Source of the DNA: Chryseobacterium carnipullorum
GTDB lineage: Bacteria; Bacteroidota; Bacteroidia; Flavobacteriales; Weeksellaceae
Assembly (NCBI RefSeq): GCF_900142785.1
Contig: NZ_FRCD01000003.1
Span: 186,001 to 250,000, forward strand
Length of the DNA stretch: 64,000 nucleotides
Direction: 5' to 3'
Part shown: one piece after another, positions 16,332-25,933 of the stretch
Layout of the letters: each line of letters starts with the position of its first letter
How positions within the stretch are numbered: the stretch's first letter is position 1
Notes under the pieces: generated by a model
Databases searched by the model: none
What the model was told of the DNA's origin: nothing
The model's input: the letters and a program-made list of their open reading frames with translations, nothing else
Program-made: the position numbers and the translations under genes

Positions 16332-18449
16332 ATGAAAAAAACATTACTTCTTTTAATTTTATTTATAGCACAGGTGTTTCATGCACAGTCCGATTGTGTC
16401 TCGGCCATCCCACTCTGCGGAAACTCCGAAATCTCCTACACTCCGTCCGGACATGGAGATATCGTTGAAAATCTATCGACAAATGGATGTCTGGGCAGAA
16501 ATGAAAATTACTCGGTATGGTATACTTTTACCGTTGCAACAGCAGGAACACTAACCTTTGTTATTGATCCAAATGTTAATTCCGACGATTACGATTTTGC
16601 AGTATATGGTCCAACGACCAATGGATGTACCTCTTTGAATACCAATAACGTTTTTGTAACACCACTAAGATGTAACTATAATGGTAGTACTCCGACAGGA
16701 AATACTGGTCTTACTTTAACCTTGCCTCCACCTCCACCTCCCAACACCAACGGAAACGCAGGGAATGCATTTGAATGGAGCCCTTATATGCAAGTACAAG
16801 CCGGAGAAACTTACTATCTGGTTGTAGACAATTTTAGAAGTTCTCCTGATGGATTTAAATTAATCTGGGGAGGTACTGCAAGTTTAAGTTCAGCATTCAA
16901 CGATCCTGTTCTGGCACCGAACCCTTTTCTGCCACCTGGAATTCCAAATGCTGATGCTACCCAACCAAGCGACGTTATGGTATGCGGGCTTCCTTCACAG
17001 TTCAATTTCAATACACTTACTGCAGGTATCGTTAATGGAAACAATCCTAACTTCAAAGTTACCTATCATAACAATACCAATGATGTTGTTACCGGAAATA
17101 GTCCTCTTAACATAGCTACAGTAAACGGAACGACCACTTATTACTACAGAATCAGATATCTGGATCCTGATAATCCAGACAGTGTTATTAACAAGTGTTT
17201 CATCAGCGGAAAGTTCAAGTTCAAAGATGCAAGCATAACAGCAAAAAATGCAACTATTTTCGCATGTAATAATAATGGAGAAGGAACTGGAAAATTTGAT
17301 CTGACTACAGCAGATGTATTTACTGGAGGTACAAAAAAATACTATCCAACCCTTGCTGATTTAAATGCTGACACCAATGAGATCACGAATCCAACCAACT
17401 ATATTTCAGCTCAAAAAATAGTATATGCAAAAGTAATTTCTGCATTCGGATGTACTGCTATAGGAAATATTACCTTATCCTTCCACCCGGTAGTTACATT
17501 AAAAGATGCTTTGATACAGGAATGTTATATCGAAAACGATATCCTGCGGGCAAAATTTGATCTGACACTAGCCGATGTAGGAGCTATTGCAGGGCAAACC
17601 AAAAAATTCTATAAGACATTAACTGACGCAACAGCTGAAACGAACCCGATTGCAGCACCTGATGCTTATCTCACAGCAAGCACCGAAGTCTATGTAAGAG
17701 TTACTAATGCTAATCAGTGTTATGCTATTTCTAAGATAACGTTAAAAGTTCTTCCTCCGGTAAAATCTGCTGTCCTGAAAGACAAAACGATTTGTGCGGA
17801 AGAAAAAACGACCCTGGATGCAGGACCTGGATTTGACGGATATGAATGGAGCACGGGCGCTACGACGCAATCGATCAGTAATGCAGGAATAGGTGTTTAC
17901 TGGGTAAAACTAAAAACAGGAAAATGCTTTACCCTTCAGACTGTAACCATTTTTGCATCCACACAACCGGTAATTGCCAGTGTGGAGATCAGCAACAATA
18001 CCATTACAGTGAATGCGTCAGGCGGAACTCCTCCTTATATGTATTCAACTGATGGGGTTACGTGGCAGGCATCTAACTCGTTCAGCGGACTTCCTAGAGG
18101 AGAAAACAAGATATTCTTAAAGGATTCTTTCAACTGTAATCCTATCCAGATTACCGTTACAGTTCCGAATCTGATCAACGCAATTACTCCAAACGGAGAT
18201 AAAGTTAATGATGAGGTTGACTACTCCGCGCTCGCTTACAAGAAAAACCTTGTATTTATAGTTTATGACAGATACGGAAACAAACTTTATGAGGCGAATA
18301 AAATGAGAGATTATAAATGGGACGGAACAGCTTCCGGCAAGAAAATCCCTACCGGTACTTACTGGTACTCTATCTCTTGGAACGAAAACGATAAGAACGG
18401 TACCGAAACGAAATATTCAGGATGGATACTGGTAAAAAATAAAGAATAA
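16332..18449 (+). CDS. T9SS type B secreted surface protein (module A, C-half type Y)
   Basis: A 705-residue paralogue of the preceding gene. The signal peptide ends VFHAQ. The N-terminal module has the same landmarks (SDCVSAIPLCGNSEISY, six prolines, YLVVDNFRSSPDGF) and nearly identical TASLSSAFNDP. The central beta repeats (KKYYPTLADLNADTNEI) and the DAGPGFDGYEWSTGATT domain follow. The C-terminal type B sorting domain reads TPNGDKVNDEVDY, SALAYKKNLVFIVYDRYGNK and YKWDGTASGKKIPTGTYWY. That last domain is almost identical to the third gene, not to its immediate neighbour. Probably an adhesin or structural cell-surface protein; the ligand is unknown. Confidence 0.9.
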   Translation: MKKTLLLLILFIAQVFHAQSDCVSAIPLCGNSEISYTPSGHGDIVENLSTNGCLGRNENYSVWYTFTVATAGTLTFVIDPNVNSDDYDFAVYGPTTNGCTSLNTNNVFVTPLRCNYNGSTPTGNTGLTLTLPPPPPPNTNGNAGNAFEWSPYMQVQAGETYYLVVDNFRSSPDGFKLIWGGTASLSSAFNDPVLAPNPFLPPGIPNADATQPSDVMVCGLPSQFNFNTLTAGIVNGNNPNFKVTYHNNTNDVVTGNSPLNIATVNGTTTYYYRIRYLDPDNPDSVINKCFISGKFKFKDASITAKNATIFACNNNGEGTGKFDLTTADVFTGGTKKYYPTLADLNADTNEITNPTNYISAQKIVYAKVISAFGCTAIGNITLSFHPVVTLKDALIQECYIENDILRAKFDLTLADVGAIAGQTKKFYKTLTDATAETNPIAAPDAYLTASTEVYVRVTNANQCYAISKITLKVLPPVKSAVLKDKTICAEEKTTLDAGPGFDGYEWSTGATTQSISNAGIGVYWVKLKTGKCFTLQTVTIFASTQPVIASVEISNNTITVNASGGTPPYMYSTDGVTWQASNSFSGLPRGENKIFLKDSFNCNPIQITVTVPNLINAITPNGDKVNDEVDYSALAYKKNLVFIVYDRYGNKLYEANKMRDYKWDGTASGKKIPTGTYWYSISWNENDKNGTETKYSGWILVKNKE

Positions 18450-18470
18450 GCTATTCTAAATATCAAAAAA

Positions 18471-18500
18471 AAGGCTGTCACAAATGACAGTCTTTTTTTA
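18471..18500 (+). terminator. Terminator after second T9SS gene
   Basis: AAGGCTGTCA/TGACAGTCTT, 10-bp stem with one G-T pair, 4-nt loop, then T7. Confidence 0.9.
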
Positions 18501-18709
18501 TGTATTATTTTTCATTCCACTCAACAAATCATCTCTAATAACCATAATAATCCAAAAAAATAGTAATCATTTTCAAATGAATGAATACTACTTATTGAAA
18601 ATTTTCTATTTTTGATCCCCAAATTTTTATCAACATCTTTTTGGTTCTGTTTATAATACGTCCGGAGGATTGCTGATAACTTGTTAGTTATTATTTTTTT
18701 TAAATAAAC

Positions 18710-18717
18710 TATCTTTG
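18710..18717 (+). promoter_or_regulatory. -7 element of dnaB, start codon 4 nt away
   Basis: TATCTTTG ends 4 nt before the dnaB ATG. A TTG at 18681-18683 is 26 nt upstream, longer than the usual 17-23 nt, so only the -7 is convincing. The transcript would be leaderless. Confidence 0.55.
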
Positions 18718-18721
18718 CATC

Positions 18722-20311
18722 ATGGCGCAGAAAGAAACATTATCATCCCTTACGCACGGAAACTTTGCAAGAGAGCTATCTATTGCGGATGGAAAAATGC
18801 CACCCAATGCTGTAGATTTTGAAAGACTGGTTATAGGTACTTTTTTGATTGACAAAAAGGGACTTGACCACTCTATTGACCTTCTTACTCCGGAAGTATT
18901 TTATGACCCGAGACATCAGGTTATTTTTTCCACCATCTTAAAACTTTATGAAGGCAACCATCCGGTGGATCTTATGACGATCATCCAGGAGTTAAAAAAA
19001 GAAGATAAGCTAAGCCAGGCAGGAGGTGATCATTACATCATTGACCTTACGATGGGGGTAAGTTCATCCGCCCATATTGAATACCATGTACGTGTTATTC
19101 TTGAAAAATACATCTTAAGAAGTCTGATCAATGTTTCGGCCAACGTTATCGATTCTTCATATAAGGAATCTACGGATGTTTTTGAACTTTTAGATAAGGC
19201 TGAACAGTCCTTCTTTGAGATCACCAACGGAACGATTAAAAAAGGATTTGACACGGCTAACTCATTAGTAAAGCAGGCTATTGAAACGATTAAATCGTTG
19301 AAAGATAAAGAAGGACTTTCAGGAGTTCCTTCAGGATTTAGAGATATTGATAAAGAAACCGGAGGCTGGCAAAATTCTGACCTTATCATCATTGCGGCCC
19401 GTCCGGCGATGGGTAAAACAGCTTTCCTTCTGTCAATGGCAAGAAATATTGCAGTAGACCACAAAATCCCTATGGTACTGTTCTCTCTCGAGATGGCATC
19501 AGTACAGCTTATCACCAGGATGATTGCTTCTGAAACCAAAATTTCATCCGAAAAACTAAGAAAAGGAACTCTGGATGACGAAGAATGGCAGAGACTTTTC
19601 TCCAATGTATCTGAACTGGAAAACGCACCCCTTTTTATTGACGAAACCCCTTCTCTTTCTATATTCGACTTCCGGGCAAAATGCAGAAGACTGGTGATGC
19701 AGCATGGGGTAAGACTGATCATGGTCGACTACCTTCAGCTGATGACCGCAGGGGGCGGAGGAAAAGGAGTGGGTAACCGTGAACAGGAAATCTCCATGAT
19801 CTCACGTTCATTGAAAGCCATTGCAAAGGAACTTAATGTACCTGTTATTGCCCTTTCACAGCTGTCAAGAAGTGTGGAAGCTCGTCCTGGAAAAAGACCT
19901 CAGCTTTCTGACCTGAGGGAATCCGGAGCGATTGAGCAGGATGCAGATATTGTATCCTTTATTTTCAGACCGGAATACTATAAAATTGCAGTTTGGGATA
20001 ATGATGAAGAAGGTGCGGAAACACCAACGGAAAACCAGGCAGAGCTGATCATAGCAAAACACAGAAATGGTGCCACCGCTGATGTGAGACTGTCATTCTT
20101 AAAACATTTTGCAAGATTTGGTGATATTGAAGCTGCTTTTGACGGGGGCTTAGGAGGTTATCCTTCTAATTTCGGATCTAATGAACCTAGTGGATTTGAC
20201 AAGATCAAAACAACTATTCAGCCAGGTGCGGCATTTGATCTTCCGGACAGCTCGAAGCTTTCGGGATCTTCAATGAATGATTTTGATGACGATGATGATT
20301 TCCCGTTTTAG
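18722..20311 (+). CDS. dnaB: Replicative DNA helicase
   Basis: Hexameric helicase that unwinds DNA at the replication fork. The protein is 529 residues, slightly longer than E. coli DnaB (471) because of an acidic tail ending in DDDDDFPF. The N-terminal collar domain covers about 30-165 (PPNAVDFERLVIGT). The RecA-like motor has Walker A ARPAMGKT at 226-233, SLEMAS (H1a) near 257, VDYLQLM (Walker B) near 338, and LSQLSRSVE plus DLRESGAIEQDAD near 380-410. No intein. It sits in the middle of the T9SS quartet. Confidence 0.97.
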   Translation: MAQKETLSSLTHGNFARELSIADGKMPPNAVDFERLVIGTFLIDKKGLDHSIDLLTPEVFYDPRHQVIFSTILKLYEGNHPVDLMTIIQELKKEDKLSQAGGDHYIIDLTMGVSSSAHIEYHVRVILEKYILRSLINVSANVIDSSYKESTDVFELLDKAEQSFFEITNGTIKKGFDTANSLVKQAIETIKSLKDKEGLSGVPSGFRDIDKETGGWQNSDLIIIAARPAMGKTAFLLSMARNIAVDHKIPMVLFSLEMASVQLITRMIASETKISSEKLRKGTLDDEEWQRLFSNVSELENAPLFIDETPSLSIFDFRAKCRRLVMQHGVRLIMVDYLQLMTAGGGGKGVGNREQEISMISRSLKAIAKELNVPVIALSQLSRSVEARPGKRPQLSDLRESGAIEQDADIVSFIFRPEYYKIAVWDNDEEGAETPTENQAELIIAKHRNGATADVRLSFLKHFARFGDIEAAFDGGLGGYPSNFGSNEPSGFDKIKTTIQPGAAFDLPDSSKLSGSSMNDFDDDDDFPF

Positions 20312-20397
20312 AATTGATAGCATTTTAAATTAAATAACAGTTTAGTATTCTTTCAGTTTATTTTAAATGAACTACTAATTTATATCTCCCAAGACTT

Positions 20398-20874
20398 TTG
20401 AGAATAGAAATATATACCGACGGTGCATGCAGTGGAAATCCCGGAAAAGGAGGCTATGGAATTCTCATGCGTGTGCCTGAAAAGAACTATCAGAAAACAT
20501 TTTCCAAAGGTTTCAGGAAAACCACCAATAACAGGATGGAGCTCCTTGCTGTAATTTCCGCTATGGAAAAACTAAAGTCTTCGGAGAATGATATTCACAT
20601 TTATACGGACAGCAAATACGTCGCTGATGCAGTAAACCAAAACTGGATCGCAGGATGGATCAAAAGAGGATGGAAAAATGTAAAAAATCCAGATCTATGG
20701 AAAAGATTCATTGAGATGTACAATAAGCACACCCCGAAAATGCACTGGATAAAAGGCCACGCCGGACACTTTGAAAATGAGCTTTGTGACAAACTCGCCG
20801 TTGCTGCTGCAGCTTCTTCTGAACTTGAGATCGACACCTATTTTGAAGGGCTGGAAAACAACACTCTTTTTTAA
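20398..20874 (+). CDS. rnhA: Ribonuclease HI (TTG start)
   Basis: Degrades RNA in RNA-DNA hybrids. The protein is 158 residues, the normal length. The active-site acids are in place: Asp in IYTDGACSGNPG, Glu in NNRMELLAV, Asp in IYTDSKYV, and Asp late in the chain at ENELCDKLA. The WIKRGWK basic protrusion is also present. The start is unusual. The frame closes at a TGA at 20368-20370 and contains no ATG before the conserved RIEIYTDG, so translation must begin at TTG 20398 or another rare codon. It lies 86 nt after dnaB and may share its transcript. Confidence 0.95.
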   Translation: MRIEIYTDGACSGNPGKGGYGILMRVPEKNYQKTFSKGFRKTTNNRMELLAVISAMEKLKSSENDIHIYTDSKYVADAVNQNWIAGWIKRGWKNVKNPDLWKRFIEMYNKHTPKMHWIKGHAGHFENELCDKLAVAAAASSELEIDTYFEGLENNTLF

Positions 20875-20982
20875 TAAATCTAAATTCACCTTCATACTAT
20901 TCAATATTCACCCGTTTATCACGTAATTCATTGAAAATTTACTATCATTTTCAGTAAAATTAACACTAAACACATATTAATT

Positions 20983-21031
20983 AATTGGGATTTAATATAT
21001 TTACAGTATCTAATTAAAAGTAATCCCAATT
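20983..21031. repeat. 10-bp perfect inverted repeat in front of third T9SS gene
   Basis: AATTGGGATT (20983-20992) and AATCCCAATT (21022-21031) flank a TATATTTA word at 20996-21003 that could be the -7 element. The right arm ends 2 nt before the ATG at 21034. If transcription starts near 21010, only one arm is transcribed, so operator half-sites are more likely than an RNA hairpin. Confidence 0.5.
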
Positions 21032-21033
21032 CA

Positions 21034-23295
21034 ATGAATAAATTTTTACTGTCTTATATTTCCCTTCTTCTGCTTTTTTTATCAGGAGGGCTACTTTCCC
21101 AAACGTATCAGCTAACAGGAAATCCGGTAACCACTGCAGGGTGGACTTTAGTTACTCCTGCCATAGTTAATGGAGATTTTATAATGCTCACTGATGATTT
21201 AATAAATAAATCAGGATCTATAAAATTAAACGACCCCATCAATCTGAAATATTGCGATAAATGGAGAGTAGAGTTTGATTTCAGAATCGACGGAAATGGA
21301 ACTTCTTCCGGAAAAGGAGATGGTTTTGCATTCTGGTATCTTGCGAACCCTCCAGTCACAAGCCAACAAGGAGCAGGATTAGGCATACCTCAAAATGCTA
21401 CAGGCCTTATTACTGGTTTTGACATTTACAATAATATGGGTGGTGGTGGACTGATGAGTAAAGTTCATGTTGCCTATGGCGTGGTTCCGAATACGACAGA
21501 TACAAATGGCTTAGAATATTATAATACAGCAGGAAGCTCATTCCATTCAGCGGATCTTAATTCTACCCAACCTTTTGTAGGAAATACATACAAGCACGTT
21601 GAAGTTACAGGACAAACAGATCCTGCTCTGCCAACCAATTGGATCATTACTGTAAAGGTAGACGGAAATACTATTACTTCTCAATCATTTACACCAGCAG
21701 GAGCAGCCGCCAATATGACCCAGGGATACTTTGGGTTCTCTGCATCTACAGGAGCTGCAAGTGCTAGACACTCTATTAAAAACGTTAAAATTTATACCGA
21801 TAAAGTTCCTATTTTACAAAATACAGTGACACAATCTTTCTGTCCTAATCCAACGACAGGATTCGGGTCTGTAAATTTAACCACCTTTAATTCACAACTT
21901 GTAAGCAACCCTTCTAATTATACCTTCACCTACCTACAGGGCTCAACTCCCATTACAAATCCTACCAACTATCAATTCAACGCAAACACCCCAGTGACCG
22001 TTATCGTCAAGGATAATGCAGGAATACTGTGTGACAACCCCGACGGAAAAATACTGTTGGTACTCGCCCCTCTTCTGCTTACTGATAAAACTTTAACAGC
22101 ATGTAACAACAATAAAGGGGGAACAGGATTATTCAACCTCAACGCAGCAGATGTAGCAGGCGGGCTTAGTGTTGTCAAAAAATACTACAGAACCCTGAAT
22201 GATCTCAATTCGGGTACCAATGAAATACAAAATCCGGGAACCTATACTTCAGCAGCAGGAAATGTTTATGTAAAAGTAACAACACCGTTGGGATGTACTG
22301 GTACTGCAAAAATCACTTTAGCATTCTATCCGGACACTCCCGTGAAAGAAGCCACGCTTCGCTCTTGTTTCCTTCAAAACAATATCACAAATGCCTTATT
22401 TGATCTGACTTCCGCTAATGTAACAACACTGACAAGCGGTTTCACTAAAAAATATTACACCTCTGTTGCAGATGCTCTGGCCGGAACCAATGAAATTGTC
22501 AATCCAACTCAGTATATGTCTGTAAGCACTTCAGTATATGTAAAAGTAACAGATGCCACTGCATGTTTTGCTGTTGCAAAAGTCAATCTTGTCGTTTTAC
22601 CACCTGTAACCTCTACCGTTTTAAAAGATAAAATTATATGTATTGACGGCAGAACAGATCTGGACGCAGGTCCTGGTTTTAGCAGCTATGAATGGAGCAC
22701 AGGAGCAACAACCTCCTCTATTCAGGGAGTTGGCGTAGGTCTTTATTGGGTAAAATTGAAAACCGGAGATTGTATTACAACGCAGATTGTAAAGGTTATT
22801 GCCTCTGCCAATCCTGTCATTACAAGCATCGACATCAATAACACAACAGTAACCGTCAATGTATCAGGAGGAACCCCACCGTATAAATATTCTTTAAATG
22901 GTACCGACTGGCAGGATTCCAATACGTTCACGGGACTTCACAGAGGGGAAGCCCAGGTTTTCGTTAAAGACTTTTACAATTGTATGCCTGTTGAGGTACA
23001 GATCACTGTTCCCAATCTGATTAATGCAATCACCCCTAACGGAGACAATGTGAATGACTACATTGATTATTCTGCTCTGGCATACAAGAAAAATCTTGTA
23101 TTTATAGTATATGACAGATACGGCAATAAGCTTTATGAGGCAAACAAAATGAGAGATTTCAAATGGGACGGAACGGCTTCCGGTAAAAAGATTCTCACAG
23201 GAACGTATTGGTATTCTATCTCATGGAACGAAAATGACAAAAACAATACAGCTACAAAATATTCAGGCTGGGTATTGGTAAAAAACAGAGAATAA
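21034..23295 (+). CDS. T9SS type B secreted lectin-like protein (module B, C-half type Y)
   Basis: A 753-residue protein. The signal peptide ends GGLLSQ. Residues about 22-255 form an L-type (legume) lectin-like module: TYQLTGNPV..GW, WRVEFDFRIDGNG, GDGFAFWYLANPP, GLGIPQNATGL and GYFGFSASTGAASARHSIKNVKI, the last being the usual closing strand. This suggests sugar binding. The middle has the KKYYRTLNDLNSGTNEI-type repeats and GPGFSSYEWSTGATT. The end is the type B sorting domain with TPNGDNVNDYIDY and SALAYKKNLVFIVYDRYGNK, nearly identical to the second gene. Secreted by T9SS; glycan binding is inferred. Confidence 0.9.
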   Translation: MNKFLLSYISLLLLFLSGGLLSQTYQLTGNPVTTAGWTLVTPAIVNGDFIMLTDDLINKSGSIKLNDPINLKYCDKWRVEFDFRIDGNGTSSGKGDGFAFWYLANPPVTSQQGAGLGIPQNATGLITGFDIYNNMGGGGLMSKVHVAYGVVPNTTDTNGLEYYNTAGSSFHSADLNSTQPFVGNTYKHVEVTGQTDPALPTNWIITVKVDGNTITSQSFTPAGAAANMTQGYFGFSASTGAASARHSIKNVKIYTDKVPILQNTVTQSFCPNPTTGFGSVNLTTFNSQLVSNPSNYTFTYLQGSTPITNPTNYQFNANTPVTVIVKDNAGILCDNPDGKILLVLAPLLLTDKTLTACNNNKGGTGLFNLNAADVAGGLSVVKKYYRTLNDLNSGTNEIQNPGTYTSAAGNVYVKVTTPLGCTGTAKITLAFYPDTPVKEATLRSCFLQNNITNALFDLTSANVTTLTSGFTKKYYTSVADALAGTNEIVNPTQYMSVSTSVYVKVTDATACFAVAKVNLVVLPPVTSTVLKDKIICIDGRTDLDAGPGFSSYEWSTGATTSSIQGVGVGLYWVKLKTGDCITTQIVKVIASANPVITSIDINNTTVTVNVSGGTPPYKYSLNGTDWQDSNTFTGLHRGEAQVFVKDFYNCMPVEVQITVPNLINAITPNGDNVNDYIDYSALAYKKNLVFIVYDRYGNKLYEANKMRDFKWDGTASGKKILTGTYWYSISWNENDKNNTATKYSGWVLVKNRE

Positions 23296-23307
23296 AACTA
23301 TATCTCA

Positions 23308-23338
23308 AAAAAATCACTCTTTTTCAAGAGTGATTTTT
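23308..23338 (+). terminator. Terminator after third T9SS gene
   Basis: AAATCACTCTT/AAGAGTGATTT, 11-bp stem with a 4-nt loop, then T6. Confidence 0.9.
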
Positions 23339-23444
23339 TAATAAATATAAACCAAGCAAAGCACACTGGCTTTCTTTTTACCACCGAACAACAAAAACAC
23401 AATATTATTTTAATTACATTATCAATTAATCAAAATAAACCTGA

Positions 23445-23476
23445 AATTGACAATTTAAACCAAACAATTGACAATT
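23445..23476. promoter_or_regulatory. Two palindromic 11-bp repeats, 21 bp apart (candidate operator pair)
   Basis: AATTGACAATT occurs at 23445-23455 and again at 23466-23476. Each copy is a palindrome around its central base (AATTG-A-CAATT). The 21-bp start-to-start distance is two helical turns, so both would face the same side. They lie 30-60 bp upstream of a TATATTTA word (23506-23513), the position of an activator site for the fourth T9SS gene. Confidence 0.5.
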
Positions 23477-23542
23477 ATTCATTATATCCTTCCAATCAAA
23501 ATAAATATATTTATATCAATAACCTCAAACCCATCGTTTCAC

Positions 23543-25804
23543 ATGAAAAGAAAACTACTCATTTATTATTTAATCATTTTATTAGGCTTTTCGGGGCAAG
23601 TGTTTTCACAAACCTATCAGCTTGCAGGAAATCCTGTTAACACCACAGGCTGGGACCTTGTTTCCAATGCAGCTGTTGACAATGATTTTATCCGTCTTAC
23701 CACAGATAATACCAGTTTATATGGCGCTATAAAGCTTGCTACTCCTATTACTTTAAGCTATTGTGACAAATGGAAAGTGGAATTTGATTTTAGGATCGAC
23801 GGAAACGGAACCACTCAGTTTGGAAGAGGAGACGGTTTCACATTCTGGTACCTTGTCAATCCCCCTACAGGATTCGTATCCGGAGGCGGGCTTGGAATTC
23901 CGGGAAATGCTTCAGGACTGATGGTAGGATTTGACATCTTCAATAACAGTACAGAAGGTCAGATGAGTAAAATACATCTGCTTTATGGAACCAATGACAC
24001 CGCAGGAAATAATATTGAATACAACAATACTCCGGGCAGTACATTCCACTCTCCCGATCTTATAGCAACCCAGCCTTTCGTAGGACCAGTCTATAAACAC
24101 GTGGAAGTAAACGGTGAAACAGATCTTACCAATCCGACAAACTGGATTATAAAAATTAAACTTGATGGAGTACTTATTGTAGACCAGTCATTTGCCCCTT
24201 CAGGAGCAGCCATAGGAATGTCACAAGGCTACTTCGGTTTTTCAGCAGCTACGGGTGGTGCCAGTGCATGACACTCTATCAAGAATGTGAAAGTTTTTGT
24301 AGATAAAGTACCCATCCTGAATGCTACAGTCAGTCCATTTGTATGTACAAATCCTGCAACCGGAACCGGAACTGTGGATCTTACGTCGTTTAATGCACAA
24401 TTTGTCAATAATCCCGGTAATTACCTGTTCACTTACTATGTTTTAGGAAGTTCAACTCCTATTACCAATCCAACTAGTTTCCCTTATTCAGGCAACACAA
24501 CCATTAAAGTCGTCATTAAAGATCCAAGCTCTACCCTATGCGACAATGGAGACGGAGTTATACAGCTAAATCCAACACCGTTCGCAGCAACTGATGCTAC
24601 CCTTACCGCATGTAACAATAACAATGCAGGTACAGCGACATTTGATCTTACCACAGCAGCTTTAACAACGGTTCCGGGATGTACGATGCAGTTCTATAAT
24701 ACTATGTACGACCTTAATGCAGGAATTAACCAGATTCCGAATCCTACTGCGTATGCATCAGGAGCAGCGGTGATATTCGCAAAAGTGACGACGCCCCAGG
24801 GATGTGTAAGTACTGCAAAAGTTACGCTGAATCTTAATCCGGTTGTCGTTGTAACTGATGCTTCGCTGAGAACATGCTTCCTTGAAACCAATCCTTCACT
24901 GGGAACATTCAATTTAAGCAATGCTACCGTAACAACAGTAACAGGAGCAACGAAAAAATATTATCCGTCTCTGGCAGACGCGGTAAACGGAACCAATGAA
25001 ATCTTAAATTTCTTAACCTATACAGCACCTTCAGGTGTAATCTACATCAAGGTCTTCAATGCTCAGGGCTGCTACACTATTGCAAAAGTGACCCTAACCG
25101 TTTTGGCACCGGTTTTATCCAGTGTATTAAAAGACAAAATCATCTGTATTGAAGATAAAACCACATTGGATGCAGGACCTGGATTCACTTCATATCTATG
25201 GAGTACAGGTGCTACTACACAGACAATTTCCAATGTAGGAGTAGAAACCTACTGGGTAAAACTAAAAACAGGAGATTGTACCGCATTACAGACCGTAAAA
25301 GTCTATGCTTCTGAGCAACCCGTGGTAACAACCATTGATATCTCAGCAAATACGGTCACAGTTTTCGCTAACGGAGGAACTCCGCCTTACCAATATTCAA
25401 TGGATAATATCAACTGGCAGGATTCTAATGTATTCAACAATGTTGCCAGAGGTGAAACTAAGATTTTTGTAAAGGACAGCTATGATTGTGAACCTATAGA
25501 AATCAATATTACTGTTCCGAATCTGATTAATGTCATCACCCCGAATGGAGATGGTGTGAATGACGCAATTGATTATTCTGCACTTTCAAACAAAAAAAAT
25601 CTGCAGATCGGAATCTTCGACAGATATGGCTACAAGCTTTTCCAGGCGGATAAATCCAACAGATACACATGGGACGGAACTACGAATGGCAGTAAGAAAG
25701 TTCCTACCGGAAACTACTGGTATTCTATCACATGGAATGAGAACAACAGCAAGAATACTCCAATCAAATTCTCCGGTTGGATTATGGTAAAAAACAGAGA
25801 ATAA
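23543..25804 (+). pseudogene. T9SS type B lectin-like protein broken by one in-frame TGA (module B, C-half type X)
   Basis: Start at ATG 23543 (MKRKLLIYYLIILLGF signal). A TGA at 24269-24271 stops translation after GGASA, and the same frame continues as HSIKNVKVF to 25804. The third gene has Arg (AGA) here (ASARHSIKNVK), so the change is a single-base nonsense mutation from AGA or CGA. Ignoring the stop, the gene has 754 codons, exactly as in the third gene. Before the stop lies a complete L-type lectin-like module (EFDFRIDGNG, GDGFTFWYLVNPP). After it lie the beta repeats (VTDASLRTCFLETN) and the type B sorting domain (TPNGDGVNDAIDY, FDRYGYK, SGWIMVKNRE). The truncated product would be exported by Sec but could not be anchored by T9SS. 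A sequencing error cannot be excluded. Confidence 0.85.
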
Positions 25805-25833
25805 ATTTAAATTGATTATTTTTAAATACCCCT

Positions 25834-25867
25834 GGATCACTCTAAATTTGGAGTGATCCTTTTTTTG
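25834..25867 (+). terminator. Terminator after fourth T9SS gene
   Basis: GGATCACTC/GAGTGATCC, 9-bp perfect stem, 8-nt loop, then T7. Confidence 0.9.
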
Positions 25868-25921
25868 TCTTTCTGCAGGTATATATTTCATTTTAAAGTC
25901 ATTTTATTCGTATTCAATTCT

Positions 25922-25929
25922 TAAATTTG
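25922..25929 (+). promoter_or_regulatory. -7 element of nitroreductase gene, start codon 4 nt away
   Basis: TAAATTTG ends 4 nt before ATG 25934, another leaderless-type arrangement; no -33 TTG. Confidence 0.5.
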
Positions 25930-25933
25930 TCCT

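Noticed and set aside
24269..24271. TGA read as selenocysteine
   Set aside because: The paralogue has Arg here, the protein is a surface lectin-like protein, and no selenocysteine-type hairpin is evident.
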